A DNA stretch of 48,814 nt, from assembly GCF_000337495.1 (NCBI RefSeq), contig NZ_AOIS01000029.1, positions 47,720 through 96,533 on the forward strand, in the 5' to 3' direction. This DNA is from Haloterrigena salina JCM 13891. GTDB taxonomy: Archaea; Halobacteriota; Halobacteria; Halobacteriales; Natrialbaceae. A program made the position numbers and the translations under genes. Below the pieces are notes generated by a model, which worked only from the letters and a program-made list of their open reading frames with translations, ran no database searches and was not told the DNA's origin. This document shows positions 40,249 through 48,090 of this stretch, piece after piece. Each line of letters starts with the position of its first letter. Position 1 is the first letter of the stretch.

Positions 40249-40638
40249 TCACCGCGAGTACGTCTCGAGGCGAGCGATTCGAACGTCTCCGTTTTCATCT
40301 CCGTCCCCGTCCTCGAGGTCGAAGAAGTCCGCGAACTCGAACAGCGTCTGCTCCCCGTCGGCGTCGAGAACCCGACCCCGGACCGCGACGCGGTCGGCTC
40401 CGCTGTCGGCGACGACGCCCTCGAGTTCGTGGCTGGTGTCGGGGTTGGGCCGATCGTCGCGCATGAAGCGGACGAACGCCGCGCGGTCCTCGAACGTCCG
40501 ATCCGGCCGCCGCTGGACGAAGTCGGGTGTCAGGAGGTCCTCGAGCGTCTCGTAGTCGCGCTCGTCGAGGGCGTCGTAGTAGCGACGGACGAGCGACGCG
40601 GCGTCCGGATCGTCGGTCGGATTCGGCTCCGTGCCCAT
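40249..40638 (-). CDS. SnoaL/NTF2-like domain protein
   Basis: 129 residues. RRYYDALDERDYETLEDLLTPDFVQRRPDRTFEDRAAFVRFMRDDRP is the opening of a SnoaL-like cone fold, and the closing strands end in an acidic loop (LEDGDGDENGD). Many such proteins are orphan small enzymes or ligand binders; the role is unknown. Convergent with the zinc-finger microprotein, 12 bases apart. Confidence 0.8.
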   Translation of the reverse strand: MGTEPNPTDDPDAASLVRRYYDALDERDYETLEDLLTPDFVQRRPDRTFEDRAAFVRFMRDDRPNPDTSHELEGVVADSGADRVAVRGRVLDADGEQTLFEFADFFDLEDGDGDENGDVRIARLETYSR

Positions 40639-40704
40639 ACCCGACCGTTCGGCGCCACCGCCAAAAGCACTCGAGATCTCGTCTTCGGACTGGCGGGGGC
40701 CGAG

Positions 40705-42993
40705 TCAGTCCGTCTCCTCGGTGCCCAGTAGTCGTTCGCGCATACTCCGCTTTCGGGCCGTCTCCGCGAGGAGTACCGAACATTCGACGTCGTCGAGGAC
40801 GTCGATAACCAGCGATCCCTGGATGAGTCGCGACAGCAGCCCCTCTCCGGTCGCGCCGATCACCAGGAACGTCGCGTCGCTGGCCGCGTCGGCGATCGCG
40901 GTCTCGACGTCTCGGTCGTCGACGACCAGGTCGGCGTCGCCGAGGCCGTTCTCGACCGCCCACTCCTCGAGGAATCGCTCGCCGTCCTCGCGAGTCTCGT
41001 CGTCATCGAGGGCGTGCAGGAGCGCCACGCGTGAACCGAACTCGTCGCGAAGCAGTCGGACGACCTCCGCTCCGAGCGCCGAGTCGGGGCCGCCGGCGGT
41101 CGGCAACAGCACGTGCGACGGATCGAAGCCGCGATCCTTCAGGACGAGGAAGTCACAGGGGAGGTCGTGGGTCAGCTCGTCGAGTCGCGACTCGGCGCGG
41201 CCGTGCGTGGCGGCGCCCCAGCCCATGACGACCTGATCGACGTCGAAGGCGCGAGCGGCGTCGAAGATCTCCTCGAACGATCGGTGTGAGAGTATCGTGT
41301 GCGTCTCGAGCGGGACGCCGAACGTCTCGGCGTCGTCGCGGGCCTGCGCGAGCAACTTCTCCGATTCGGCGTCGACCCGCCCCTCCTGTTCGGCGCGTTC
41401 GAGCGGCGTCTGGTCGGGTACCTGGACGATGTGGACCGCGTGAACTGTGCCGCCGCGTTGCTTCGCGATCGCGCCGGCCAGCGTGATGAGTTCCGTTTCG
41501 GTTCGTGGATTCGCCAACGGCACCATGACGTCGAACTCGTCGGCGTCCGACTCGCGCGCGGCGTTGGGTCGGATGGAATCGGCCGCGGCCACCGCCGGTT
41601 CGGGCATCTCCTCGGATCGGTCGAGGACCCAGTTGACGAACACGCCCGCGCTCTCGACGCGTTTGCGCGCGTACAGCAGGTACCACAGCGCCGCGAAGGC
41701 GACGAGCCCCGCCGAGAGTGCGATGACGACCGGCTCGATGTACGCGATCAGCGCGAACGACGAAATCATCCCGATAATCGGGACGAACGGATACAACGGC
41801 ACCTCGAAGTCCGGATCGTAATCGGCCGGATCGGCCTCCCGCATCACGATCAGCGCGATGTTCAACAACCCGTAGACGATCAAGTGGAGGACCGACCCCG
41901 CGGTCGACAGCAACTCGAGGTTGCCGAACAAAAGGAAGACGATGATGAGCGCCCCGGTGATCAGGATCGACTTGTAAGGCGTTCCGAACCGGTCGTGAAT
42001 CTCGTTGACCGACGGCGAGATGATCTTCTCTCGACCCATCGCGAAATTGATCCGGGACGAGGAGAGGATCGACGCGTTGGCGCTCGAGGCCGTCGCCAGG
42101 AGCCCGCCGAACAGCAGCATTCCCCAGCCGAGGGCGCCGAGACCGACGCCGAACACGGAGTACTGTCCGAACAGCAACTCGGCGGCCTCGACGACCGCGG
42201 TCTCGTTGTCGGCCACCAACTCGGTCGGCACGGCTGCCAGCAACACGACGAGGAACAGCGCGTAGACGACCGTGACGATGAGAACGGAGCCGATAACGGC
42301 CAGCGGAAGGTTCCGGCCGGGGTCTTTGATCTCTTCGGCGACGGACGTGATCTGGACGAACCCGAGGTACGAGACGAAGACGATTGCGGTCACCGGAAGC
42401 ACTTCGCCGGTCGTTCCCGGCGGTGCGATCGGTCGTAGCGAATCCAAATCGGCGTTCAGGAGCCCGATGACGGTGAACGCCGAGAGGATAGCGAGGAGCG
42501 TGAGAACGATCGCGACCTGCAATCCGCCGGTTTCCTTCGCGCCGAGATAGTTGACGGCGATGAACAGCGCCGCACCGACGAGGCCGATCGTCTGGGCGGC
42601 CGTCACGGTCACCGGGCCGAGCGCGAACGTCGGGACGCCGACCAGTTGGTTGACGTACTCCCCGAAGCCGTACATATAGAACGCAGACGCGAACGCCAGC
42701 CCGAGCCAGTTCGCCCACCCGCTTATCGATCCGAACATCGGTCCGAGCGCGCGATTGATGTAGAAGTAGGCGCCACCGGACTTGGGCATCGCCGTCCCCA
42801 GCTCCGAGGCCGACAGCGCCGTAAACAGCGCGGTCACGCCGCCGATGACGAACGTGGCGGCCGCGAGCGGACCCGCTCGCGCAACCGCGGTCCCCGGCAG
42901 GACGAAGATACCGGCGCCGATCATCGTCCCGATGCCGATCGTGAGCGCCGAGAGGAGGCCGAGGTCCTTCGCGAGTTCCTCGTCGGCGCTCAT
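40705..42993 (-). CDS. APC-family permease fused to tandem universal stress (UspA-like) domains
   Basis: 762 residues. The N-terminal about 440 residues form an APC-superfamily amino acid/polyamine transporter with about 12 helices (GIGTMIGAGIFVLPG at the first broken helix; SSRINFAMGREKIIS). After a short linker, two UspA-like modules follow: one with VPLANPRTETELITLAGAIAKQ and QVVMGWGAATHGR, a second with HVLLPTAGGPDSALGAEVVRLL and DATFLVIGATGEGLLSRL. The UspA part probably senses nucleotides or regulates transport. A TATA-like sequence lies near 43121, leaving about a 100-base leader. Confidence 0.9.
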   Translation of the reverse strand: MSADEELAKDLGLLSALTIGIGTMIGAGIFVLPGTAVARAGPLAAATFVIGGVTALFTALSASELGTAMPKSGGAYFYINRALGPMFGSISGWANWLGLAFASAFYMYGFGEYVNQLVGVPTFALGPVTVTAAQTIGLVGAALFIAVNYLGAKETGGLQVAIVLTLLAILSAFTVIGLLNADLDSLRPIAPPGTTGEVLPVTAIVFVSYLGFVQITSVAEEIKDPGRNLPLAVIGSVLIVTVVYALFLVVLLAAVPTELVADNETAVVEAAELLFGQYSVFGVGLGALGWGMLLFGGLLATASSANASILSSSRINFAMGREKIISPSVNEIHDRFGTPYKSILITGALIIVFLLFGNLELLSTAGSVLHLIVYGLLNIALIVMREADPADYDPDFEVPLYPFVPIIGMISSFALIAYIEPVVIALSAGLVAFAALWYLLYARKRVESAGVFVNWVLDRSEEMPEPAVAAADSIRPNAARESDADEFDVMVPLANPRTETELITLAGAIAKQRGGTVHAVHIVQVPDQTPLERAEQEGRVDAESEKLLAQARDDAETFGVPLETHTILSHRSFEEIFDAARAFDVDQVVMGWGAATHGRAESRLDELTHDLPCDFLVLKDRGFDPSHVLLPTAGGPDSALGAEVVRLLRDEFGSRVALLHALDDDETREDGERFLEEWAVENGLGDADLVVDDRDVETAIADAASDATFLVIGATGEGLLSRLIQGSLVIDVLDDVECSVLLAETARKRSMRERLLGTEETD

Positions 42994-43185
42994 GCGGTCC
43001 CCCCGCCCCGTGGCACTTTCCTACTCGTCGGTCCGAACGCGACGATCGGCGGAAGCCGTTTCGACAACTCGAGCGAACGGTAACGACGATTCATTAGGTC
43101 GAAATTGAGGAGAAAGCCGTGATAAAACTCCTGATGCAATCGCAATCGAGGTCGGCTCGGAAACGACGTCCTAACCCGGAACACT

Positions 43186-43563
43186 GTGTCAGGCACCCGC
43201 CCTAAAGGGGTGGGCTTGTCAGTGGCCTCCCGCTCTGACCACAGGTCGTGGCAGCCGGACGCGCCGTTCGGTCCCGACGAAGGAACGAGCTGCGACCGGA
43301 TCACCGACTTCGTCACTCTCTCGGGCGACGTCGAAGTCGCCGTCAACGACGAGGCGCCCATCGCCGACCTGATCCTCGAGCACGCGGTTCGACGGCAGAC
43401 CCTCCCCGAAGAGAGCCTCGTGATCGCGATCGAGCGGGGCGACACCGTCCTGGCGCCACACGGCGAGACGACGATCGGAGCCGACGACATCGTCACCGCG
43501 TTCCCGAAGGGCGGGATCGGCTCGAGGACGCTCGACGCGCTCCGTCGCGATGGACCGTCGTGA
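43186..43563 (+). pseudogene. TrkA-C (RCK_C) domain fragment of a lost transporter
   Basis: The C-terminal about 85 residues (FVTLSGDVEVAVNDEAPIAD; EESLVIAIERGDTVLAPHGE; TTIGADDIVTAFPKGG) are a TrkA-C domain, normally the regulatory tail of a potassium or chloride transporter. The transporter part is missing. The first about 40 residues from the GTG at 43186 have no domain character and begin inside a hairpin resembling an IS-element end. Probably a truncated remnant; a functional stand-alone TrkA-C protein is possible. Confidence 0.5.
43194..43214. repeat. Transposon-end-like hairpin (IS200/IS605 or IS1341-type candidate)
   Basis: The sequence contains ACCCGCCCTAAAGGGGTGGG, a strong GC stem with a CTAAA/AAAG-type loop. 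GC hairpins of this CCC-loop-GGG type are often seen at the right end of haloarchaeal IS200/IS605-family elements. No transposase or TnpB is present, so this would be a solo end or scar. Confidence 0.4.
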
Positions 43564-43674
43564 CGCCCGTCTCGAACCTGTGGCCGGACACCGCTGTCTC
43601 GAGAACCGACTCGCTCCGCAGTTCGTGGCACCCATTCCGCGGCGCTTTTCTCCCGTTGTGTCCAACGCTCCGCC

Positions 43675-44178
43675 GTGGAGTGTCACGTCTACTACGAGGG
43701 CGACGACGACCCGAACAAGTGCACCGCCAAGCGCCTCGAGAAATTCGACGAGGCGACCCTCTACCGGTCGATGGGGCAGGTGCCCTACGGCGTCGTCCTC
43801 AACCCCCACGCCGAGCAGGCGCTGTCGCCGGCCGACGCCGAGGAGGGGCTGGAGACGCTGGTCGCGCTCGACTGCTCGTGGGAGTCCGCCGAGGCGGCGT
43901 CGTTCAAAATGCGCGGCGTCCACCGGGCGCTGCCCTTCCTCGTCGCCGCGAACCCGGTCAACTACGGGCGGCCGTTCCGGCTGACCACCGTCGAGGCGCT
44001 GGCCGCCGCCTGCTGTATCTTCGGCGACCGAGAGCGAGCCGCGGAACTGCTCGAGCCGTTCCGCTGGGGCGAGACCTTCCTGACGCTCAACGAGGAGCCC
44101 CTGCGAAGATACAGCGAGTGCGCCGACTCGAGCGAGGTCGTCGCGGTCCAGGAGGAGTATCTGGCCGACGAGGAGTGA
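43675..44178 (+). CDS. tsr3: 16S rRNA aminocarboxypropyltransferase (Tsr3/DUF367)
   Basis: 167 residues with a GTG start at 43675 ([21 protein letters not shown]). Hallmarks: [57 protein letters not shown] and [20 protein letters not shown]. Transfers the 3-amino-3-carboxypropyl group from SAM to a pseudouridine in small-subunit rRNA. Next to ribosomal protein L40e, in keeping with a ribosome role. Confidence 0.92.
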   Translation: MECHVYYEGDDDPNKCTAKRLEKFDEATLYRSMGQVPYGVVLNPHAEQALSPADAEEGLETLVALDCSWESAEAASFKMRGVHRALPFLVAANPVNYGRPFRLTTVEALAAACCIFGDRERAAELLEPFRWGETFLTLNEEPLRRYSECADSSEVVAVQEEYLADEE

Positions 44179-44287
44179 CTGTCGTCGACGAGGCGTGTCA
44201 GCGGCCCTGATCGACGAGGAGCGATCGGCGACCACACGAGACGGTCGCCAGCCGGCTCGGTGGGACGGGGCCGTACAATCACAGCGA

Positions 44288-44293
44288 TTATAT
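44288..44293 (+). promoter_or_regulatory. TATA box for rpl40e
   Basis: TTATAT stands 24-29 bases before the ATG at 44317, giving a leaderless or near-leaderless transcript separate from tsr3. Confidence 0.6.
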
Positions 44294-44316
44294 GCACCAC
44301 TGGCTAACGGGCCGGT

Positions 44317-44466
44317 ATGCCAAGTTTCGACGCCGCCGAGAAACGGACGCTCGAGAAGATGATCTGCATGCGCTGTAACGCCCGCAACTCCCCGGGAGCC
44401 GACCGCTGTCGCAAGTGCGGCTACAAGAACCTCCGCCCCAAGGCGAAGGAACCGCGCGCCGCATAA
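44317..44466 (+). CDS. rpl40e: Ribosomal protein L40e (eL40)
   Basis: 49 residues, [20 protein letters not shown] to an Ala-rich end. One zinc ribbon: [19 protein letters not shown] (CxxC...CxxC), then a basic tail [13 protein letters not shown]. It is a small basic component of the large ribosomal subunit and has its usual length. Its own TATA box is 24 bases upstream. Confidence 0.95.
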   Translation: MPSFDAAEKRTLEKMICMRCNARNSPGADRCRKCGYKNLRPKAKEPRAA

Positions 44467-44478
44467 CGCGGACGTTCC

Positions 44479-44490
44479 GTTTTCGTTCTC
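44479..44490 (+). terminator. T-run after rpl40e
   Basis: GTTTTCGTT starts 13 bases beyond the stop codon, a typical short archaeal T-run terminator. Confidence 0.4.
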
Positions 44491-44504
44491 TCAGCACCGT
44501 CCCT

Positions 44505-44630
44505 CGAGTGGCGACTGCGCTCTTTCGAGTGGCGACTGCGCTCTTTCGAGTGGCGACTGCGCTCTTTCGAGTGGCGACTGCGCTCTTTCGAGTGGCGTCT
44601 GCGTCCCTTCAAGTGGCGTCTGTGCCGTCG
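44505..44630. repeat. 21-base tandem repeat, six units
   Basis: Four perfect units starting CGAGTGGCGACTGCGCTC (44505, 44526, 44547, 44568), then two diverged units (44589, 44610). The period is 21 bases with no spacers. It lies between the convergent rpl40e and MBL genes. Every frame is open across it because 21 is divisible by 3, but no start or ribosomal signal marks it as coding. Confidence 0.92.
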
Positions 44631-44672
44631 AAATGGCGGGCGCGCGAAAAACGGGTCAGGTAGTCGACTCCG

Positions 44673-45290
44673 TCAGCCGTCGGGATACTTCGGCTCGCGC
44701 TTCTCCGCCCGCTCGAGGGCCGTCGCTACGACGTCTCGCACCGTTCCGTGGAAGACGCCGCCGTGGCCGGCGTACATGTGTTCGACCTCCGCGGGCATGC
44801 GCTCGAGGAGGTCCTCGATGCTCTCGATGAGTCGCTCGCGGGACTGGCCGGCCATGTCGGTGCGGCCGAAGCTGCCGTAGTCGAAGGCGCCGTCGTCGTG
44901 GACGACCACGTCGCCCGAAAACAGCGACGAGTCGGAGACGAAGGAGACGTGGTCGTCGGCGTGGCCGGGCGTGTAGACGACGTCGAACGCCTCGTCGCCG
45001 ATCGTCACGGTGTCGCCGTCCTCGATCACGTCGGTGCGGGTCGAGTGGTCGTCGTATGCGTAGACGTCGGGATCGAAGGCCTCGACGACGGCCTTGAGTC
45101 GGTCGACGTGATCGCCGTGCTGGTGGGTTACGACCACGCTGTCGACGTCGTCGGCGTGGCGTCGGATCTCGTCGACGACGCCGTCCCACGCGCCGGCGTC
45201 GACCAGCGTCGCCGTTCCGTCCTCGCCGATCGCGAGGAATGCGTTGCAGGTGAACGTCTCCGCGTCCTCGGTGACGTGATGGACCTCCAT
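44673..45290 (-). CDS. Metallo-beta-lactamase-fold hydrolase
   Basis: 205 residues from the ATG at 45290 (MEVHHVTEDAETFTCNAFLA). The zinc site is THQHGDHVDRL (THxHxDH), with downstream His in TPGHADDHVS, Asp in FSGDVVV and His in YAGHGGVFHG. A glyoxalase II-like or other thioester/phosphodiester hydrolase; the substrate is not assignable. The frame is open nine codons upstream. Confidence 0.9.
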   Translation of the reverse strand: MEVHHVTEDAETFTCNAFLAIGEDGTATLVDAGAWDGVVDEIRRHADDVDSVVVTHQHGDHVDRLKAVVEAFDPDVYAYDDHSTRTDVIEDGDTVTIGDEAFDVVYTPGHADDHVSFVSDSSLFSGDVVVHDDGAFDYGSFGRTDMAGQSRERLIESIEDLLERMPAEVEHMYAGHGGVFHGTVRDVVATALERAEKREPKYPDG

Positions 45291-45474
45291 ACCGGATGGC
45301 TCGAGCGCTGGCCCCAAAAACGGTGTCGTCGCGGGTGCTCGCTCCCGTCGCGAGTTGCGCTCGGAATGTGGACGGATGCGGACCGACGGACACAGCGTCC
45401 GCTAGCGACGACATAAACGCAGATAAACAGGTAACCACGAGATTTTTCACTCGTAAGCCCAAAGTGATCACTGT

Positions 45475-45648
45475 ATGGGATTCGGGAGCTACGACGAATC
45501 CGAGCAACAGGAAGTCGACGCTGATTTTGATGACGACGACGCGGTAAAATCCGGTGAGAACAGCCACGAAGGGACGATCGAGTTCGAAAACGGCGCGTCC
45601 AGCGACGAACTGCTCGATCGACTCAAGGAAATCAAAGACGAGACCTGA
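45475..45648 (+). CDS. DUF5786 family small acidic protein
   Basis: 57 residues, starting MGFGSYDESEQQEVDADFDD and ending in a helix SSDELLDRLKEIKDET. This start is characteristic of the haloarchaeal DUF5786 family. Function unknown. Its stop codon overlaps the start of the DUF99 gene by one base (TGATG), a tight coupling. Confidence 0.85.
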   Translation: MGFGSYDESEQQEVDADFDDDDAVKSGENSHEGTIEFENGASSDELLDRLKEIKDET

Positions 45649-46235
45649 TGAAGCCCGGGGTGCGGGCGCTGGGCATCGCCGAGTCGTTTCGTCGCGATGC
45701 GGAGCAAAGCACGCTCGCCGGTGCCGTCGTCCGTGCCGACCGTGTCCTCGACGGACTGGCGTACCGTCGGTGTACCGTCGGCGGCACCGACGCGACCGAG
45801 GCCGCTGTGGAACTGGTCGCCGAGTTGGGTCGACCCGACGTCCAGTACGTCCTGCTCGGCGCCGTCGCACCCGCGTGGTACAATTTTCTCGACCCGTCTC
45901 GCGTCCAGGAGGCCGCTGATCGGCCGGTAATCACCGTCACCTTTGAGGCAAGTGACGGCCTCGAGGCCGGCCTCCGAGACGCCTTTTCCGGACGGGAACT
46001 CGAGCGGCGCCTCGAGACGTATCGCTCGCTTCCGGATCGGCGCGAACTGTCGGTCAACGACGAGACCGTCTACGTGCGCCATCGCGGCTGCGATCGCGAC
46101 GAGGCGGCCACGGTCGTGCGCGCGTTCACGCCCGACGGCGGGCGGCCGGAGCCGATTCGGGTCGCGAGCACGGCGGCTCGAGCGGGCGATTCGCTCGTCG
46201 GATCGCTCGAGGACGGAGACGAAAACGCTGGGTGA
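45648..46235 (+). CDS. DUF99 (UPF0215) family protein
   Basis: 195 residues. MKPGVRALGIAESF, LAGAVVRADRVLDGLAYRRCTVGGTDAT, VLLGAVAPAWYNFLDP and RPVITVTFEASDGLEAGL match DUF99. The fold resembles endonuclease V, and a nucleic-acid role has been proposed for the family; not proven. Translationally coupled to DUF5786. Confidence 0.9.
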   Translation: MKPGVRALGIAESFRRDAEQSTLAGAVVRADRVLDGLAYRRCTVGGTDATEAAVELVAELGRPDVQYVLLGAVAPAWYNFLDPSRVQEAADRPVITVTFEASDGLEAGLRDAFSGRELERRLETYRSLPDRRELSVNDETVYVRHRGCDRDEAATVVRAFTPDGGRPEPIRVASTAARAGDSLVGSLEDGDENAG

Positions 46236-46515
46236 GCGATGCTATGTCGCTCGGCCCGAACAGAACGTGCGATAGCAGCCCTGGTTAGCCACCGCTGGGT
46301 GGGACTGAAAGGGGCTTTCGCTCTCGGCGAACCCGGACGACGTAAGCACTGCAGGGAGTGAGCGTAGCGAACGACCGAAGCGCGCAACGAGGCCCGGGAG
46401 TCGAGAGCGAAAGGGGCTTTCACCGTAGTGTTCGTCGAAGTACTAGTGATGGTTCCTCGAGAGACTCCGGAGGAGACCCGAAAGACGTAGGAGGCGACCG
46501 CCTGTCTCAGACCGT
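46236..46515. repeat. Stem-loop repeat region between DUF99 and udg
   Basis: Contains a 12-bp perfect inverted repeat, CTTTCGCTCTCG (46315-46326) and CGAGAGCGAAAG (46402-46413), enclosing a 75-base loop. It also has two copies of GAAAGGGGCTTTC (46307-46319, 46409-46421) and a GAGTGAGCGTAGCGAACG tract near 46360. No coding sequence. Looks like a dispersed haloarchaeal repeat or structured RNA. Confidence 0.7.
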
Positions 46516-47121
46516 ATGGACGAGTCGGAAGCGATGGACGGCCTCTGCGTGACCGAGTGTACGCGCTGTCCGAAACTCGTGGACTCGCGGAGCCGGATCG
46601 TCAACGGCGCCGGGCCCGAGGACGCCGACCTGCTGTTCGTCGGCGAGGGGCCCGGTGCCAACGAGGACGAACAGGGCGAACCGTTCGTCGGACGCAGCGG
46701 CACCGTCCTCGACGACGGCCTGCGGACGGTCGGTCTGGATCGGACGGACATCCGCATCACCAACTGCGTGCGCTGTCGGCCGCCGGAGAACCGCGACCCC
46801 ACGAAAGACGAACTCGCGAACTGCCGGGGCTACCTCGAGACCGAGATCGACCGGCTGGATCCGGACGTGATCGTCACGCTGGGGAAGGTCCCCAGCGAGC
46901 ACCTGCTCGGGCGCTCGGTGGCGGTAACCAAGGAGGCCGGCTCGCTCGAGGAGGTCCGAATCAACGGGACGCCACAGCGAGTCCTCCTCTGTGTCCACCC
47001 GGCGGCGACGCTGTACGACCGCAGCCAGGAGGAGACCTTCGAGAACGCGCTCGAGCGGGCGGCAGAGCTGGCGGACGTCGGCGACGGCGACAGCGGGCAG
47101 ACGCGACTCGATGGATTTTGA
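46516..47121 (+). CDS. udg: Uracil-DNA glycosylase, family 4 (Fe-S)
   Basis: 201 residues. Removes uracil from DNA. [4Fe-4S] ligands Cys15, Cys18, Cys87 and Cys103 (CTRCPKL; NCVRCRPPENRDPT). Motif 1 is GEGPGANEDEQGEPFVGRSG (44-63); motif 2 is VHPAATLYDRS. Cys84 sits next to the usual cluster and is extra. C-terminus QTRLDGF. Length is normal for the family. The adjacent gene on the other strand stops 12 bases downstream. Confidence 0.95.
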   Translation: MDESEAMDGLCVTECTRCPKLVDSRSRIVNGAGPEDADLLFVGEGPGANEDEQGEPFVGRSGTVLDDGLRTVGLDRTDIRITNCVRCRPPENRDPTKDELANCRGYLETEIDRLDPDVIVTLGKVPSEHLLGRSVAVTKEAGSLEEVRINGTPQRVLLCVHPAATLYDRSQEETFENALERAAELADVGDGDSGQTRLDGF

Positions 47122-47133
47122 AAAGAAAATATA

Positions 47134-47946
47134 TTATGTTTCTAATTCGATCTCGGGAAGATATTGCTTCGCCCATTTTTTATGCTCTTTACGTCTATCA
47201 TCCGGATATCTAATCCGTCCCGAGTTATCATCGCACCAGTCAAAATACTCTATAAGCAAAATTCTCATCAAACCAGCTATTTCTTCATAATCGTTCTCTC
47301 CAAAACGGTGATGATACCAATCCAACCAAACTCTATTAAAGGGGTCATCACCTTTTGAGGAGAATCCTCTTGCAGACTCATCGATATAAACACCATAAGG
47401 GGGTGCATTAGATTCAGAATCAAATGCTTGAGATATCGGGTCTCCAAGCACAATATCACTTTTATCAACCGTTGAATTAGAATGTGAAATTGTATTATCT
47501 AATGTAGAATCGTCTATATCACTACCATGGATTATTGGTCCGTATGCGATTGAACCACGGATTATAGGAAGATAAAATATTTTATCAGTTCCAAAGATCC
47601 GATCAATTGCTGTTCGAGCCATTGTGGCAAATGTTTCTTCTAATGCTCGAACTATAGTTTCTTTATCTTCCGCTACTAAATAGAAACCATCCATAGCTGT
47701 ATATACATAGAGGTCGTCTTGGATCTCTAATCGATATGTAGCACTAGCAACAGCAGTATGTAATTTGTAGATATGATTTGCAGCATGGGTAATTGAACGT
47801 AGTAGCCATGACCGGGTACCCATTAGGTCAACCCATGCGACATAGGAATTGTCTGGATCTTCCAGATCATCTGCATCAAAATATATTTTATCCCCATTAT
47901 CAAATAAGTCGTGGTTTGGATTATAGACATCTGATTTATCAAGCAT
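47134..47946 (-). CDS. AT-rich orphan, class III nucleotide cyclase-like fold
   Basis: 270 residues, coded in strikingly AT-rich DNA against a GC-rich genome, so probably acquired. No family was recognised by name. The order of motifs matches a class III (GGDEF/adenylate cyclase palm) fold: strand YVAWVDLMG with Asp40, then YVYTAMDGFYLV with Asp86 as the second metal position, RGSIAYGPIIHG (130-141), and VLGDPISQAF (dimer-edge GxxVNxAA-like) followed by APPYGVYIDESARG. Similar cyclases occur in antiphage pyrimidine-cyclase (Pycsar) systems, but no effector gene is beside it. A TATA box lies 25-31 bases upstream, so a leaderless mRNA is likely. Activity is inference. Confidence 0.7.
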   Translation of the reverse strand: MLDKSDVYNPNHDLFDNGDKIYFDADDLEDPDNSYVAWVDLMGTRSWLLRSITHAANHIYKLHTAVASATYRLEIQDDLYVYTAMDGFYLVAEDKETIVRALEETFATMARTAIDRIFGTDKIFYLPIIRGSIAYGPIIHGSDIDDSTLDNTISHSNSTVDKSDIVLGDPISQAFDSESNAPPYGVYIDESARGFSSKGDDPFNRVWLDWYHHRFGENDYEEIAGLMRILLIEYFDWCDDNSGRIRYPDDRRKEHKKWAKQYLPEIELET

Positions 47947-48090
47947 ACTCTTGCATGTTGTTTCAAATATGATAAAGCTTCTCGTCGTAATTCATATTAG
48001 AAGAATACAATATACTTATTCCAGTAGTTATACCCGTCTCTATAGCTCTTAAACAGCAATACACTTCAAGACGGGACGCCGAATACCGGT
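47947..48090. other. AT-rich promoter region between the orphan gene and hisH
   Basis: 144 bases continuing the AT-rich composition. Minus-strand CTTTATC at 47971-47977 serves the orphan gene. CTCTTAAA near 48048-48054 is a TATA candidate for hisH. The composition shifts to GC-rich at about 48060, marking the right edge of the foreign segment. Confidence 0.55.

Noticed and set aside
44505-44630. Possible CRISPR array from the 21-base repeats
   Set aside because: Units are contiguous with no unique spacers, and no cas genes are nearby.
47134-47946. The AT-rich gene as a transposase
   Set aside because: No DDE, HUH or serine-recombinase motif, and no terminal inverted repeats were seen at the composition boundaries.
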